From: Paulinella micropora
Taxonomy: Eukaryota; Cercozoa; Imbricatea; Euglyphida; Paulinellidae
Length of the DNA stretch: 64,000 nt
Direction of reading: 5' to 3'
Assembly: GCA_019918135.1 (NCBI GenBank)
Contig: WBZZ01000044.1
Location: forward strand, 1 to 64,000
Positions 28,950-38,229 of the stretch are shown piece by piece. The notes below the pieces were generated by a model. It had not been told where the DNA came from and ran no database searches. It was given only the letters and a program-made list of their open reading frames with translations. Each line of letters starts with the position of its first letter. Positions within the stretch are counted from its first letter, which is position 1. The translations under genes were made by a program, and so were the position numbers.

Positions 28950-29270
28950 ATGCCAAAGGTACAGGAAGTCATCGGCTTTCTCAATGCAGTTAGCTTCTGG
29001 CGCAAAGACGTTCTTGTGCGACAGATGACAGACAGCCAGACTCCGCTATTTAAATCCAATTTATCTAAGCCGGGTCTTTTGCAGCCAGCTGTGCATAGAA
29101 ATGCTGGATCTATTGATACTGCTGCATTACCCAGAATCCCAAAACGATTGGATCCCCGCCCCTCCTTGAACCGTCAGAGTATAGCAAGATTTGTAATTAA
29201 CTTTGTCAAACTTTTATTAAAGTTCTTTTTTTTCAAACATAAACCAGGCCTAACTCGGGAGTCGATGTAA
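28950..29270 (+). CDS. unknown 106-residue protein
   Basis: The ATG follows the shared leader motif directly. The sequence (MPKVQEVIGFLNAVSFWRKD, then VLVRQMTDSQTPLFKSNLSK) has ordinary amino-acid composition and moderate GC, unlike the runs around it. The C-terminal third is hydrophobic and basic (FVINFVKLLLKFFFFKHKPG) and lies over a sequence like the gene-end motif (AACTTTGTCAAACTTTTATT), so the original stop may have been slightly earlier. No family recognised. Confidence 0.5.
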   Translation: MPKVQEVIGFLNAVSFWRKDVLVRQMTDSQTPLFKSNLSKPGLLQPAVHRNAGSIDTAALPRIPKRLDPRPSLNRQSIARFVINFVKLLLKFFFFKHKPGLTRESM

Positions 29271-29304
29271 CAAAAAGAATATTTAGACCACTGATCCCTG
29301 GCGC

Positions 29305-29724
29305 TTGTCTCGGGGTTTTCACTGCAAAACAAGCTATCAGGTTGAAAAGCTTCAAGGTAACGCATTCCAAAAATATTTTTTTTCCACTTTTCGTATTTTT
29401 CCTATTTCCGCAGATCTCGTGCATCGTGCTCCATCACGACCCAGGCCTATGGGTTGCATTTCTTCGCGAAACCAGAAGTTCGTAGGTAAACCGTTTGCTG
29501 GTTGCCTGCACGGGCGTGCGTGCGCCCGTGTTAGCGCACAAGAGAAACTTTCGGGCGGAAGACTGCTTGTTAGGCCGTGTGGACCTAGTCCTCGCTCCCA
29601 CGGCACAAAAATCTGCGCAAGCTGCACGTGCTGGAACCCTCTCCACTGTCGCTTCGGTGCACAGTGTGGCTTGCGTGCAGAGACTGCGGACTGGTCGCCG
29701 CGACGACCAGCGACCTGGCCCTGA
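29305..29724 (+). CDS. possible Cys-rich (CCCH-like) protein fragment
   Basis: An open frame whose first half overlaps the left end of a transposon-like unit (about 29385-29440). The second half reads SHGTKICASCTCWNPLHCRF then GAQCGLRAETADW. C-x7-C-x5-C resembles a CCCH zinc finger, but the final His is not in place. It may be the surviving end of a CCCH gene fused to repeat sequence, or chance. Confidence 0.25.
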   Translation: MSRGFHCKTSYQVEKLQGNAFQKYFFSTFRIFPISADLVHRAPSRPRPMGCISSRNQKFVGKPFAGCLHGRACARVSAQEKLSGGRLLVRPCGPSPRSHGTKICASCTCWNPLHCRFGAQCGLRAETADWSPRRPATWP

Positions 29725-29774
29725 CAGCGTGGTCTGCGTGCTCCTTCCTCCCTCTCTTTTGCCTTCTTTCCCCT

Positions 29775-30536
29775 CTAGCGCTCATACAGCTCGCGGCGTA
29801 CTAGCGACTCGACTGCCTCACGGAATAGAGCCAGCCGTTGGTTGTGGACAGCCGCCTGTTCTTGCAAATGCCGGCAGGCTCTCCGCTCGTGCTTTGCCTG
29901 TATCTCCGGCCACCATCCTGGGGTTACCATGTACTCGACCATGGGAGAAAGGTAGGGTAGCGTCAGAGTGTTATCGAGGTTCTGCTTCAGAGCATACTCG
30001 TCGCCCCACATTTCTATCTCGTCGGCGCTCAGTCGGTAGATAAAAAGAGGCCGTGACGCCATAGCTGGCATGCGCGTGATTATGTAGAGTTCCTGCCGGC
30101 CCTGCCACGAGCGTGCAAGCCACGCCTTCGCGTCCACGTCTTCCACGGCGGCGGGCGCAAGATAGTCCCTGCAAATCTGTGCCAGGAAGGGAGGCAGCAG
30201 CGTGGCTACCACGCGGACCGCCAAGTGGCCTGCAGCGACTGCTTGCTCCACCCGCCAAAATTCCGTCGAGCTCACATCATTCCACGGCTGCGGGCCGTCA
30301 GGAAAGCGGTGCCCTGCCACGACCGTGTCCAGCAACGACCAGACCGTATCCGCACACCGGGCATACACCGTAGCGTCGCCTGCCAGCACACGAGTTGCCA
30401 CCTGGGTGCAGATTCTGTCGCCGACTCTTGCACAAGCAAAGGTCGGGCCCGGCCCGGGCGGCGCCTGTGACTCAAGCCCTAGGCGCCGTCTCTTGGCCGC
30501 CCGGGTCTCGGGTTCATTGCTCGGTTGCACAGACAT
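29775..30536 (-). CDS. unknown 253-residue protein
   Basis: ATG start at 30536 (MSVQPSNEPETRAAKRRRLG); AAKRRR looks like a nuclear localisation signal. The body is helical: GDRICTQVATRVLAGDATVY, ARCADTVWSLLDTVVAGHRF, VVATLLPPFLAQICRDYLAP and QAAVHNQRLALFREAVESLV. The sequence before the ATG is a T/C-rich and A-rich leader. No family recognised; the uninterrupted frame and third-position GC bias support it. Confidence 0.65.
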   Translation of the reverse strand: MSVQPSNEPETRAAKRRRLGLESQAPPGPGPTFACARVGDRICTQVATRVLAGDATVYARCADTVWSLLDTVVAGHRFPDGPQPWNDVSSTEFWRVEQAVAAGHLAVRVVATLLPPFLAQICRDYLAPAAVEDVDAKAWLARSWQGRQELYIITRMPAMASRPLFIYRLSADEIEMWGDEYALKQNLDNTLTLPYLSPMVEYMVTPGWWPEIQAKHERRACRHLQEQAAVHNQRLALFREAVESLVRRELYER

Positions 30537-31330
30537 TCTTTCTTTCTTGTTGTTTAATTTTCCAGCACCCGGCGGCTCGCGCCGGGGGCAGAAGGCGCCA
30601 GCGCGAGGGGGTGGGAAGAATCTACCAAGAAGACAAGTGCCTCACTACCCCCCCGGGCATTCCAAAAAAAAATCCACTTTTCATATTTTTCCTATTTCCG
30701 CAGATCTTGCGCACTGTGCTCCGGCACAGCCTCGCGGCGGAATGCGGGACAGGAAAGGGGAGGGGGGGGGTGCTTAGTGGAGGCGTTTCATGTATTCATT
30801 TTTTTGTTGTAGCTTCTGCGCCCTTTCCCTCCCCCCTTGCCGTGTTCTTTGAGCCCCCCGGGCTCAGGGGGCTCAAGTGGAAGGGAAGAAAAAGTGGGAG
30901 AGGGGAGGGGGCGCCCCCCCCCTTTTTTTTCTTCCTCCCCGCTCTGAGCCCCCTGAGCCCGGGGGGCTCAAAGAGCAGGGGAAGGGGGGAGGGGAAGGGC
31001 GCAAAAGCTACAACAAAAATTTAATTAAAAAAAATCCCCCAACAAAGTTTTGCATTTGTAGTCTTCGACAAAGTGAGCGTGTGCCCACGTTCGGAACCCC
31101 CGTCAGCCCCCCCAGTCGCAAATTTTGTCTTGTGTCTCCCCTTTCCCTCCCCTGAGCCCAGAATGTAAAAAAAAATTAATAAAAAATCTTTGACAAAAGC
31201 TTTAATCTTGTCATATCTCTCCCCCGCCTTTTGTCTAGCAGCAACAAAAAAAGAAAAAGCGCAAAAAACTCAGGGGGAGAGGGGCGTGCAAACCGGTGCG
31301 GGGCAAAGTTTGACGCGCACTCAAAGACAG
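30537..31330. repeat. mosaic spacer
   Basis: Left end of a transposon-like unit at about 30678-30740, two GAGCCCC palindromes (30850-30880 and 30944-30975) enclosing G/C runs, and two TTTAATTAAAAAAAATC tracts. The last 130 bases before the LRR gene (AGCAACAAAAAAAGAAAAAG) form its probable leader. Confidence 0.45.
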
Positions 31331-33355
31331 ATGGCGGCGTTCGATCGAGATGGTGTAATTTATCAGCACCTGGCGCTGAGCCTTGGCTGCAGAGACTTGC
31401 TGGCGCTGAGCCAGACATGCCGCGATTGGCATCGCAGGGCGGGGGAGCGCGCGTCGCTGCTGCTTTGCCTGCCCGCGACCTTGGATACCGAGGGTGCGCG
31501 CCAACCGTTGCCCGCACAGGTCGTGTCGCAGGCCCAACCCGACGCCTCTCTAAGCTTACGCTACATAAGCTCCACCCTGCCGGACGCCAACGTGCGTCTA
31601 CTACAGAGCGTCCTGTCGTACTTTACTAGGGTTCGACGGCTGGTTGTGAGCGGCCACCCGCGCGCAGTAGCCAAGCTGCTCGCGGCCTGGGCATTTGCAC
31701 AGACAAGAGCAGGCGGTGGTGGCCTGTACCGCCTAGAGGTAGTGGTCCTGCGGCGTCCCGCGGGGGCTCCAGCCGGCCCCTGGACCCGGCCCGTTCTGCC
31801 GGGGCTGATTGCGCTGGCGCCCGGTCTCAGGGAGCTAAAGTTGACTAACGTGGACTTGGGGGCGGTGGGCGTGGGAGGCCTGGGCTGCCGCGCGCTGCGA
31901 GTGCTCGAGTTGCACGGGTGCGCTAATGCGCGCATGTTCGGCCCCGAATTTCAGAACTTGGCCCTGCACCTCCAGCACATAAGCCTGTCGAACCCCAGAT
32001 CGCAACTACAAGAACCAGACGACGTGATGGTTTGGCCGGGCTCGGCACGGTGGCCACACCTAAGAAAGGTAGAGCTGGACTGCTCAGTAGGTCTGTCGCA
32101 GCTGCTGCGCTGGGCCCCGGTGTGTGGCTCGGGGTTGAATTGGGCACCGGAGCTTACTCCCGCGCTAACGACGTACAAGCTCCGGGTGTCGGCCTGCCAG
32201 GACCAGCTAGCGATCGAGCCTGGCGCCGAGCACTTTCCGGGGCTGTCGCGCGGCTCGCTGCAACGACTGGCAGCGCTGCTGTTGCCAGGCGGGACTAGAC
32301 CCCCCTGGCTGGACCTGGAGCTGCTGAACATTGGTTCGCGGCACGCGGCCCTGCCCGGCGACCTGTCAGCGCTCGGTGTGCTGAGGCCCGCCGTGCTGGC
32401 GGTGGTCGACCGCGGCTCCGGTGCGGCGCCCGCGCTGGCCCGTGCGTTCCTGGCACAGCCAGGCCATAAACGCGAATTAGCAATTGCCCTAGCTATGCCG
32501 ACCAGAACGGTGCTGCTGACAGAAGCGCGCTCGGTGCTGGGCGACAGGTCGCGCCTGCGACGTTGGGCTAGGCGCTGGGAAAGGGTGTTGGCTGACCCGC
32601 CGCGGCCAGCACCTGTTTTTCGTTTCCTGTCGTTCAACTTGTGTGGCTACATTCATCACTTTATCAGACGGAGCCAGCGCGACCCCTGGCCTTTGATAGA
32701 ACTGCAGAACAGGCTGCTGCGCGCGCTGTGCCGCATACCAGTCATTGTCCACGCTCGTGTGTCCTTCCTCTGCGAACGAAACGTCAGGCACAGTGCCCAG
32801 GCGCAAATGTCGGCCTACGTCAGGGGCAGCTACACGCTCTTGCGTGCTTGGCCCAGCCGCGACGGCTCGGGGCCTTTGTACAGCTGCATGCGGGCCCGGT
32901 TCGACGGTGGCGAAGAGGCCGCGGTGTTCTTGGCATGTGCGGGTTTGGGTCCCCCCGCCGCCGCACTCCACGTCCGTGGCATGCTGCCGCGGCAACAGCC
33001 GTGGCAGGAGGGCGCACAACTGCGCCTGCTCTTAGCGGACTACCTACGCGGCCAGATTACTCGCTTATCTCGTTTATACCAGAAGGGGCAGGACTGCACG
33101 GCAGGGGTCAAGGACGTCACACGTACCGTGGAACAGCTTTGTCGGCACGTCCCGGCTGCCAACAGCTTCGTGCTCGAGGACCCAATGCCCAGAAGACTAC
33201 TGAACTTGTTGGCGTCGCGGCTCCTGAACGGCCTCTCAACCGCCGTGCTGGGTGCTTTCGACGAAGACCGCTGGTGGCGGCTAGTAACCGTACGCATGCA
33301 GAACCTGCTGGCGACCGTCGGTGCCGGGACGTCCCCCTCCTTCTCCCTCTTCTAG
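31331..33355 (+). CDS. F-box-like/leucine-rich-repeat protein, 674 residues
   Basis: The ATG at 31331 gives MAAFDRDGVIYQHLALSLGC, then RDLLALSQTCRDWHRRAGER, a good F-box core (DLLALSQTCRDWH is the typical L..L..V-C..W pattern). LRR segments follow: RVRRLVVSGHPRAVAKLLAA, GLRELKLTNVDLGAVGVGGL, ALRVLELHGCANARMFGPEF and HLRKVELDCSVGLSQLLRWA. The C-terminal half (FRFLSFNLCGYIHHFI, NSFVLEDPMPRRLLNLLASR) matches the paralogue at 25938 in order and spacing. The stop is immediately followed by the gene-end motif. Expected role: SCF ubiquitin-ligase substrate adaptor. A truncated copy of its N-terminus lies at 55362. Confidence 0.8.
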   Translation: MAAFDRDGVIYQHLALSLGCRDLLALSQTCRDWHRRAGERASLLLCLPATLDTEGARQPLPAQVVSQAQPDASLSLRYISSTLPDANVRLLQSVLSYFTRVRRLVVSGHPRAVAKLLAAWAFAQTRAGGGGLYRLEVVVLRRPAGAPAGPWTRPVLPGLIALAPGLRELKLTNVDLGAVGVGGLGCRALRVLELHGCANARMFGPEFQNLALHLQHISLSNPRSQLQEPDDVMVWPGSARWPHLRKVELDCSVGLSQLLRWAPVCGSGLNWAPELTPALTTYKLRVSACQDQLAIEPGAEHFPGLSRGSLQRLAALLLPGGTRPPWLDLELLNIGSRHAALPGDLSALGVLRPAVLAVVDRGSGAAPALARAFLAQPGHKRELAIALAMPTRTVLLTEARSVLGDRSRLRRWARRWERVLADPPRPAPVFRFLSFNLCGYIHHFIRRSQRDPWPLIELQNRLLRALCRIPVIVHARVSFLCERNVRHSAQAQMSAYVRGSYTLLRAWPSRDGSGPLYSCMRARFDGGEEAAVFLACAGLGPPAAALHVRGMLPRQQPWQEGAQLRLLLADYLRGQITRLSRLYQKGQDCTAGVKDVTRTVEQLCRHVPAANSFVLEDPMPRRLLNLLASRLLNGLSTAVLGAFDEDRWWRLVTVRMQNLLATVGAGTSPSFSLF

Positions 33356-33400
33356 TTCTCGGTTTCAAGTGTAAGACTTTGTCGGGCTTTAATTCAAAGC
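33353..33400 (+). terminator. gene-end motif overlapping the stop of the LRR gene
   Basis: TAGTTCTCGGTTTCAAGTGT then AAGACTTTGTCGGGCTTTAA begins with the stop codon itself. It matches the motif after the Sel1 gene and many solitary copies (for example 22797, 34918, 42909, 45003). Confidence 0.5.
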
Positions 33401-35155
33401 GTATTCTTTTTTCGCACTTTCTTGGCGCGCCCTTCAATAAAAAAATCAAGAAAAACACTTTTGTCTTCTTTTTTGCTCGTCCCAAAGACAAGACCTTTTT
33501 GCTTTTTTTCAGCTTTTCTCTGTTTTAATAATCAGATTTTTGTGGCTGCGACAAAAATTTCAAGACGCCTCCTTGCCCCCGTCGAGCTTGAATTAATAAG
33601 AAAACGTTCGCACTTTTTTGGCACTCCCCTTTCCTCTCCCTCTCTCCTCCCTCTTGCTTCTCCCTGGGCTCAGGGAGGGGAGAGAGGAGCGAGGCAGAAA
33701 GTATCTTTGGATATAGGAGGGTGTAAGGGGGGGGGGGCGCTCCGGCATGGGTTCGGTGCCATCTTCTTAGTTTTTCTTCAGTTCTGCCCTCCTGTGGGGG
33801 GCACCCCCCCCCGTATCCTCAGATTTTTCTGCCACCTTCCCCTCTTCCCCTCCCCTAAGCCCAGGGGGCTCAAGGAGCAGGGGGGGGGGAGGGGGAGGGG
33901 AAGGGCGCAGAAGCTGCAAACACTAACCCTCCCCCCATGCCGGGCGCCCTCCTCCTTCCTTCTTACCGACGGGGGAAGAGGGGGAAGACAGATTGATCCT
34001 CCCCGGCCCCTTCCTCTCTTGGTTTTCAGTGCTAAAGATTAAAACTTTGTCAAGTATTTCTTTTTATTAATTTTTTTTACACCGGCGAAGCGCCCCTCCC
34101 TATGAGTCTTACGTTCAGCGCTGAGAACGGGGAGTGGAAGAGAAAAGTTAAAAAAAATTAAAATTAAAACTCGACAAAGTCTTAGACTAGACAAAGCTGG
34201 GTCATATCACAAGAAAAAAGGGCGCTAGTTTTTTCCGGGGAAACACACATTTGAAATTTGGCGGCAAATTTATATCTTAGAAACGGGAAAGAGAAAAAGT
34301 CTCCCCCTTCCCCTTTCTCTCCCTGCTCTTTGAGCCCCCCGGGCTCAGGGGGGTTAAGTGAGAAAAAGGAAAAAAGAGGGGGGGGGGCACTCCCCCCCCA
34401 CACACAACCTGCCCCTTGCCTTCCTTCTTTTCCTCATGAGCCCCCTGAGCCCGGGGGGCTCAAAGAGCAGGGGACAGAATTGCAACAAAAACTAAGAAGA
34501 TTCCACTGAGCCCATGGCGGGGAGCACCCCCCCCCCTCCCCTGTATGCTCAAACCCTTTCTGCCAAAGAAATAAATACATGCAACGCATCCACAAACCCA
34601 CCCCGTCCCTCCCCTTTCCTCTTCCTCCCTCCCTCCCCCTTTCACCCCCCCGTCTGTTTCCTTTGTTGTCAGGCAAGAATTTTTTTTTTCCTCTTTTCAT
34701 ATTCCCGCGGATCTTGCGCACGGTGGTCGAGCTATGGCATGTACAGGACGCCGTCGGGGGGAGTGAGGCCTTTGTCGTCGTGGCACATTGACCACCGCCC
34801 ATCCATCCTCCGCAGGGTCGTGCTGGAAGCACGGTGATCTGCTCCTAGTTTTCAGTGCCCCCCAATGTATGACCGTCGAGTGGGCCGGATGCTGCGGCAG
34901 CCTGAGGGTGCCGTTGCAAGTGTCAAGTGTAAGACTTTGTCGAGTTTTAATTTAGCGTGGACTTTTCTTGCACTTTCTTGGCGCCCCACTCCCCCCTCTC
35001 CCTTCCCTCTCCCACTCCCTGTTCTCAGACGGGGGACTAAGACAATTCGTGCTCTCCCCCCCTCCCCTGCCTCTTCCTCTCTCCCCTCTACTCCTTCCCA
35101 CCCCCTGAGCCCGGGGGGCTCAAAGAGCAAGGAGCAGAATTGCAACAAAACTAAG
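33401..35155. repeat. module mosaic
   Basis: Several gene-end motifs in both orientations (34022, 34160, 34918), GAGCCCC palindromes at 33855, 34332, 34438 and 35104, long C and G runs, and a reverse-oriented transposon-like unit at 34694-34836. No gene supported. Confidence 0.5.
34694..34836 (-). mobile_element. transposon-like unit, minus orientation
   Basis: Starts TTTTCATATTCCCGCGGATC and CTTGCGCACGGTGGTCGAGC, passes through the GACGCCGTCGGGG and ATTGACCACCGCCCATCCAT landmarks, and ends GGGTCGTGCTGGAAGCACGG. This is the reverse of the unit at 40159-40332, lacking the last inverted-end bases. Confidence 0.5.
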
Positions 35156-36020
35156 TTGATTCCACGAAGCTTTCCCAAGGAAACAACCGTAAACGTCAAT
35201 TTGGCGCCAAAATCTACTTGCGCAAAAAGAGAATCCCACACAGACGCCCCAACGCCGCCGTGAGGAAGACGTCCCCCCCTCCCTCTCACCTTTGTCGCCC
35301 CGCTCCCCTTTGCTCTGCAACTCCCTGCTTCTAGGGAAGGTGAGAGGGCCGAAAAACATTTTCGTGCGAGTAAAAGGCGTACCGTTTCTCCCCGGGAAAA
35401 CGTCCGATTTCTCTGCTAGCCTCCGGACAGCCCCTGCTAAATTTGGCGCCAAATTGTGCCGTCCGGAGGTAGGGTGCGTGATACGGTTGAAAGAGGCAGT
35501 ACGTCTTAGCTTTCCCGGGGAAACAGCCGTAAGCGCCAATTTGGCGCCAAAATCTACTTGCGCAAAAAGAAAATTCCCCACAGACGCTCGGCTGGGCCAC
35601 CGTGAGGAAGACGTCCTCCCCCTCCCTCTCACTTTCGTCGCCCCTCTCACATTTGTCGCCCCGCTCCCCTTTGCTTCTGCACCTCCCTGCCTCTAGGGAA
35701 GGTGAGAGGGCCGAAAAACATTTTCGTGTGAGTAAAAGGCCCGCGGGTTTCTCCCCGCGGGAAAACGTCCGATTTCTCTGCTAGCCTCCGGAACGGTTCC
35801 TGCGTGATACGGTCGAAAAAGGCAGTACGTCTTTAGCTTCCCCGGGGAAACAGCCGTAAGCGCAAATTTGGCGCCAAAATCTAATTGCGCAAAAAGAGAA
35901 TTCCCCACAGACGCTCGGCTGGGCCGCCGTGAGGAAGACGTCCTCCCCCTCCCTCTCACTCTCGTCGCCCCTCTCACTTCGTCGCCCCTCTCACTTCGTC
36001 GCCCCTCTCACCTTTGTCCT
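35156..36020. repeat. three copies of the TTTGGCGCCAAA module with GTCGCCCC minisatellite
   Basis: Three units (about 35165-35345, 35395-35700 and 35750-36015) each carry GCTTTCCC(G/A)(G/A)GGAAAC, a TTTGGCGCCAAA palindrome, ACTTGCGCAAAAAGA, ACAGACGC(T/C)CGGCTGGGCC-like sequence, GAGGAAGACGTCC and a run of CTCTCAC(T/C)TTCGTCGCCC. The second also has an extra palindrome at 35438-35449. The whole block is the reverse complement of the units at 53.5-54.9 kb. Confidence 0.65.
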
Positions 36021-36736
36021 CTGCTTATTCATCCCCCCTCCCCTCGTCCCTTGTTTGCGCGTGCAAACGCGTTCCAAAAAAATTGTTGCTTTCCACTTTT
36101 CATATTCCTGCAGATATTTCCGCATATCCTTGTAGAGGGGAGAGGCAGGGTAGGAGGAGCAGAGGCGCGCCAAGAAAATGTAATTTACGCTGAATTCAAG
36201 CTCGACGGTGTCCTGTCCGTGCGTCATGTCCGTGCCATGGCTCGGCCGCCATGCGCAAGGTCAGAAAAATATGAAAAATATGAAAAGAAGAAGAAATATT
36301 ATTTTTTTTGCCCGACAAGCAAAGAAACAGACAGGCAAGGGGAGGGGGAAAGGGGAGGGGAGTGCTCACTCCCCCGTTCCCCCCTCTTCCTTTTGTCCCC
36401 TGCTACCCCCCTCGTCCCTTGTTTGCGCGTGCAAACGCATCCCAACATTTTCTTTTCCACTTTTCATATTTTTCTTTTTTTTTTGGTCCATCTTGCGCAC
36501 CGTACTCCAGCACGACCCTGCGGCGGATGTGTGGACGGTGGTCATTGTATCAGGTTGGACAAGGGCCTCACGACCCCCGACGGCGCTCTGTCCGTGCCCA
36601 TGGGAGAAGCACGAATAATTATTGTCTTTGTCTCTCCTGTCTGAGAACAGGGGGCGGGAGAGGAAAGCGGTAGGGAGGGGGGGGGAAAGAAAAATTGCAG
36701 GCTAAAAAAAGAAAAACCTGGTCTTTGTGTAGCCAA
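36021..36736. repeat. mosaic spacer with a split transposon-like unit
   Basis: GTTTGCGCGTGCAAAC palindromes (about 36054 and 36421); the right end of a transposon-like unit (36230-36290, ..GCGCAAGGTCAGAAAAATAT) precedes a left end (36460-36600). It ends in an AAAAAAAGAAAAACC leader before the RING gene. Confidence 0.5.
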
Positions 36737-37336
36737 ATGGCCGGTTACGACGAGGCTTGGGTGAACGAGGGCGAAACCAAGGACCTATTGTGTGCAATTT
36801 GCCTGTGCGTGGCACGCGACATCGTGCAGCACGGCTGCGGCGCCTCGTTCTGCGAAGCCTGCTTTAAGCAAAACCAAGCGACGGGGCGCCCTTGCGCAAA
36901 TTGCCGGGGGCCCGATGACGCAGGGGCCGCCAACCGCGATCGCCTCGCGGTACAGAACCTCACGATCCGCTGCCCGTCCAACTGCGGTGCCACCTTCCGC
37001 CTCGGGGACAAGGAAAAACACTTGGTCGACAAATGCCCGGCCCTCGCCGCAACTGCTGCTACTGCAAGTACCACCAGATCTGCCTGTGTATGCATTTACG
37101 ATATTGGGTATGATTATAGCATTAAGGGAGCTGTTACCCTGTTTAAGAAAGATGTGGGGTCGGCCGTCTGCGACCCGCATTGCTCTAATAAAGCTGCAAA
37201 AACTAGGAAGCTGGTGGGCGGGGCTTGCTATTGGTGTGCAATGGATGCGGCATGCCGCAAGGGCTGGGAGTACGTAGAAGCGGTGACCGTAGGACAGCAC
37301 AGATGTGTGCAGTATTCCTTGCGCAAGCGACTCTAG
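36737..37336 (+). CDS. RING/TRAF-type zinc-finger protein
   Basis: The ATG at 36737 gives 199 residues. A RING-like finger lies at residues 19-56: C19-x2-C22, H32/C34, C39-x2-C42 and C53-x2-C56 (CAIC...HGCGASFCEAC...CANC). It is followed by NLTIRCPSNCGATFRLGDKE and KHLVDKC, which fit the TRAF-type zinc finger (C-x4-C...H-x3-C). The C-terminal half, about 90 residues, has further Cys (GACYWCAMDAACRKGWEYVE) and no known family. RING-TRAF proteins act as E3 ubiquitin ligases; the usual His of the CGHxFC box is Ala here, so His32 may substitute or activity may be reduced. A decayed copy with the same flank lies at 63002-63602. Confidence 0.8.
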   Translation: MAGYDEAWVNEGETKDLLCAICLCVARDIVQHGCGASFCEACFKQNQATGRPCANCRGPDDAGAANRDRLAVQNLTIRCPSNCGATFRLGDKEKHLVDKCPALAATAATASTTRSACVCIYDIGYDYSIKGAVTLFKKDVGSAVCDPHCSNKAAKTRKLVGGACYWCAMDAACRKGWEYVEAVTVGQHRCVQYSLRKRL

Positions 37337-37914
37337 AGTCTTTTTTTGGCAAATAGGCCGCAACCTGTTTTTCAAACCTCTCTGGGCACTCCCGCACCTC
37401 TTCTTCTGTGGCTCCCAAGCACCTGTGCTGAAGCTTTCGTTGATTAAAAACTGTGCTGAAGCTTCTGATCGTTTTTCTTGCCAAGGCGCGGGTGGGTGAG
37501 CCCCCGGGGGTCTGTGCTGGTGTCACTTGTTGCGCGATCCTCGCATTAGTCTGTGCCTGGCTTCTCTTGGAACATTGTACGCTCTCTCCCTGACTTCTGC
37601 AACGCATAATTACAAATCTCTAGCCCCGAGAAAAAACAAACAAGCTGGATTTTGCGCGCGTGTGTGTAGAGGTGCCGCTCTCCAAGAGTTTGCAAAAGAA
37701 AAGAAAAAAAAAGATTCTTTTAATTAATAAAAGCTTTTGTACCAAAGTCAGACCGTTAAGTCAGACCGTTTGGCGCGGGCTGCAGAAAAACACAGCTCGC
37801 GGATTGATTGGAGGAAAACACGTCCAAATTAACAAACTTTCCCCCCGCAGTTTCTTTTTGTACTTTAGGTAGGGTATTGGCGAAGGGCGGGGGTCGGCCT
37901 GCCGTCGGACCCCT
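37337..37914. repeat. downstream flank of the RING gene, duplicated at the right end
   Basis: Landmarks CAACCTGTTTTTCAAACCTC, GCACCTCTTCTTCTGTGGCT-like sequence, GAAGCTTTCGTTGATTAAAA and GTACCAAAGTCAGACCGTT reappear in order at 63628-63780. A short TCAGACCGTT direct repeat lies at 37749-37770. No gene seen. Confidence 0.6.
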
Positions 37915-38110
37915 CAACATTCCTCTGCGCGCAGACACGCCGGATCGAGGCGTACATGGCCGAAATTAGAGATTTGGAGGCAGAGCAGGAAAACGTCGTA
38001 AAATACTGGGTGCTCTGAAAATGTTGCTGCAACAAATGTCCGTGGCTGCCCGCCGAGTTAGGGGCAGCGGCCCGGCTGCTGGCCAGCGCCGCGTAGAATT
38101 CCGCTGGTTT
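37915..38110 (+). pseudogene. short gene fragment (first of three copies)
   Basis: The plus strand reads IEAYMAEIRDLEAEQENVVK then YWVL, a helical, coding-like stretch. Related copies lie at 41990-42110 (opposite strand) and at 63890-64000. It begins after CTGCGCGCAGAC, which is shared by all three. It is probably the end of a lost gene; family unknown. Confidence 0.4.
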
Positions 38111-38229
38111 TTCGCACTGGGGCGAATGTCCACTCCTCTCTTCTTCCCCTTCCCTTCCCCTCCTCCCCCCTCCCTCCCCACTGTCCTCTGCAAAAAAGGG
38201 GAGGGGGAGAAGAGAGAAGGGGACGAGAG

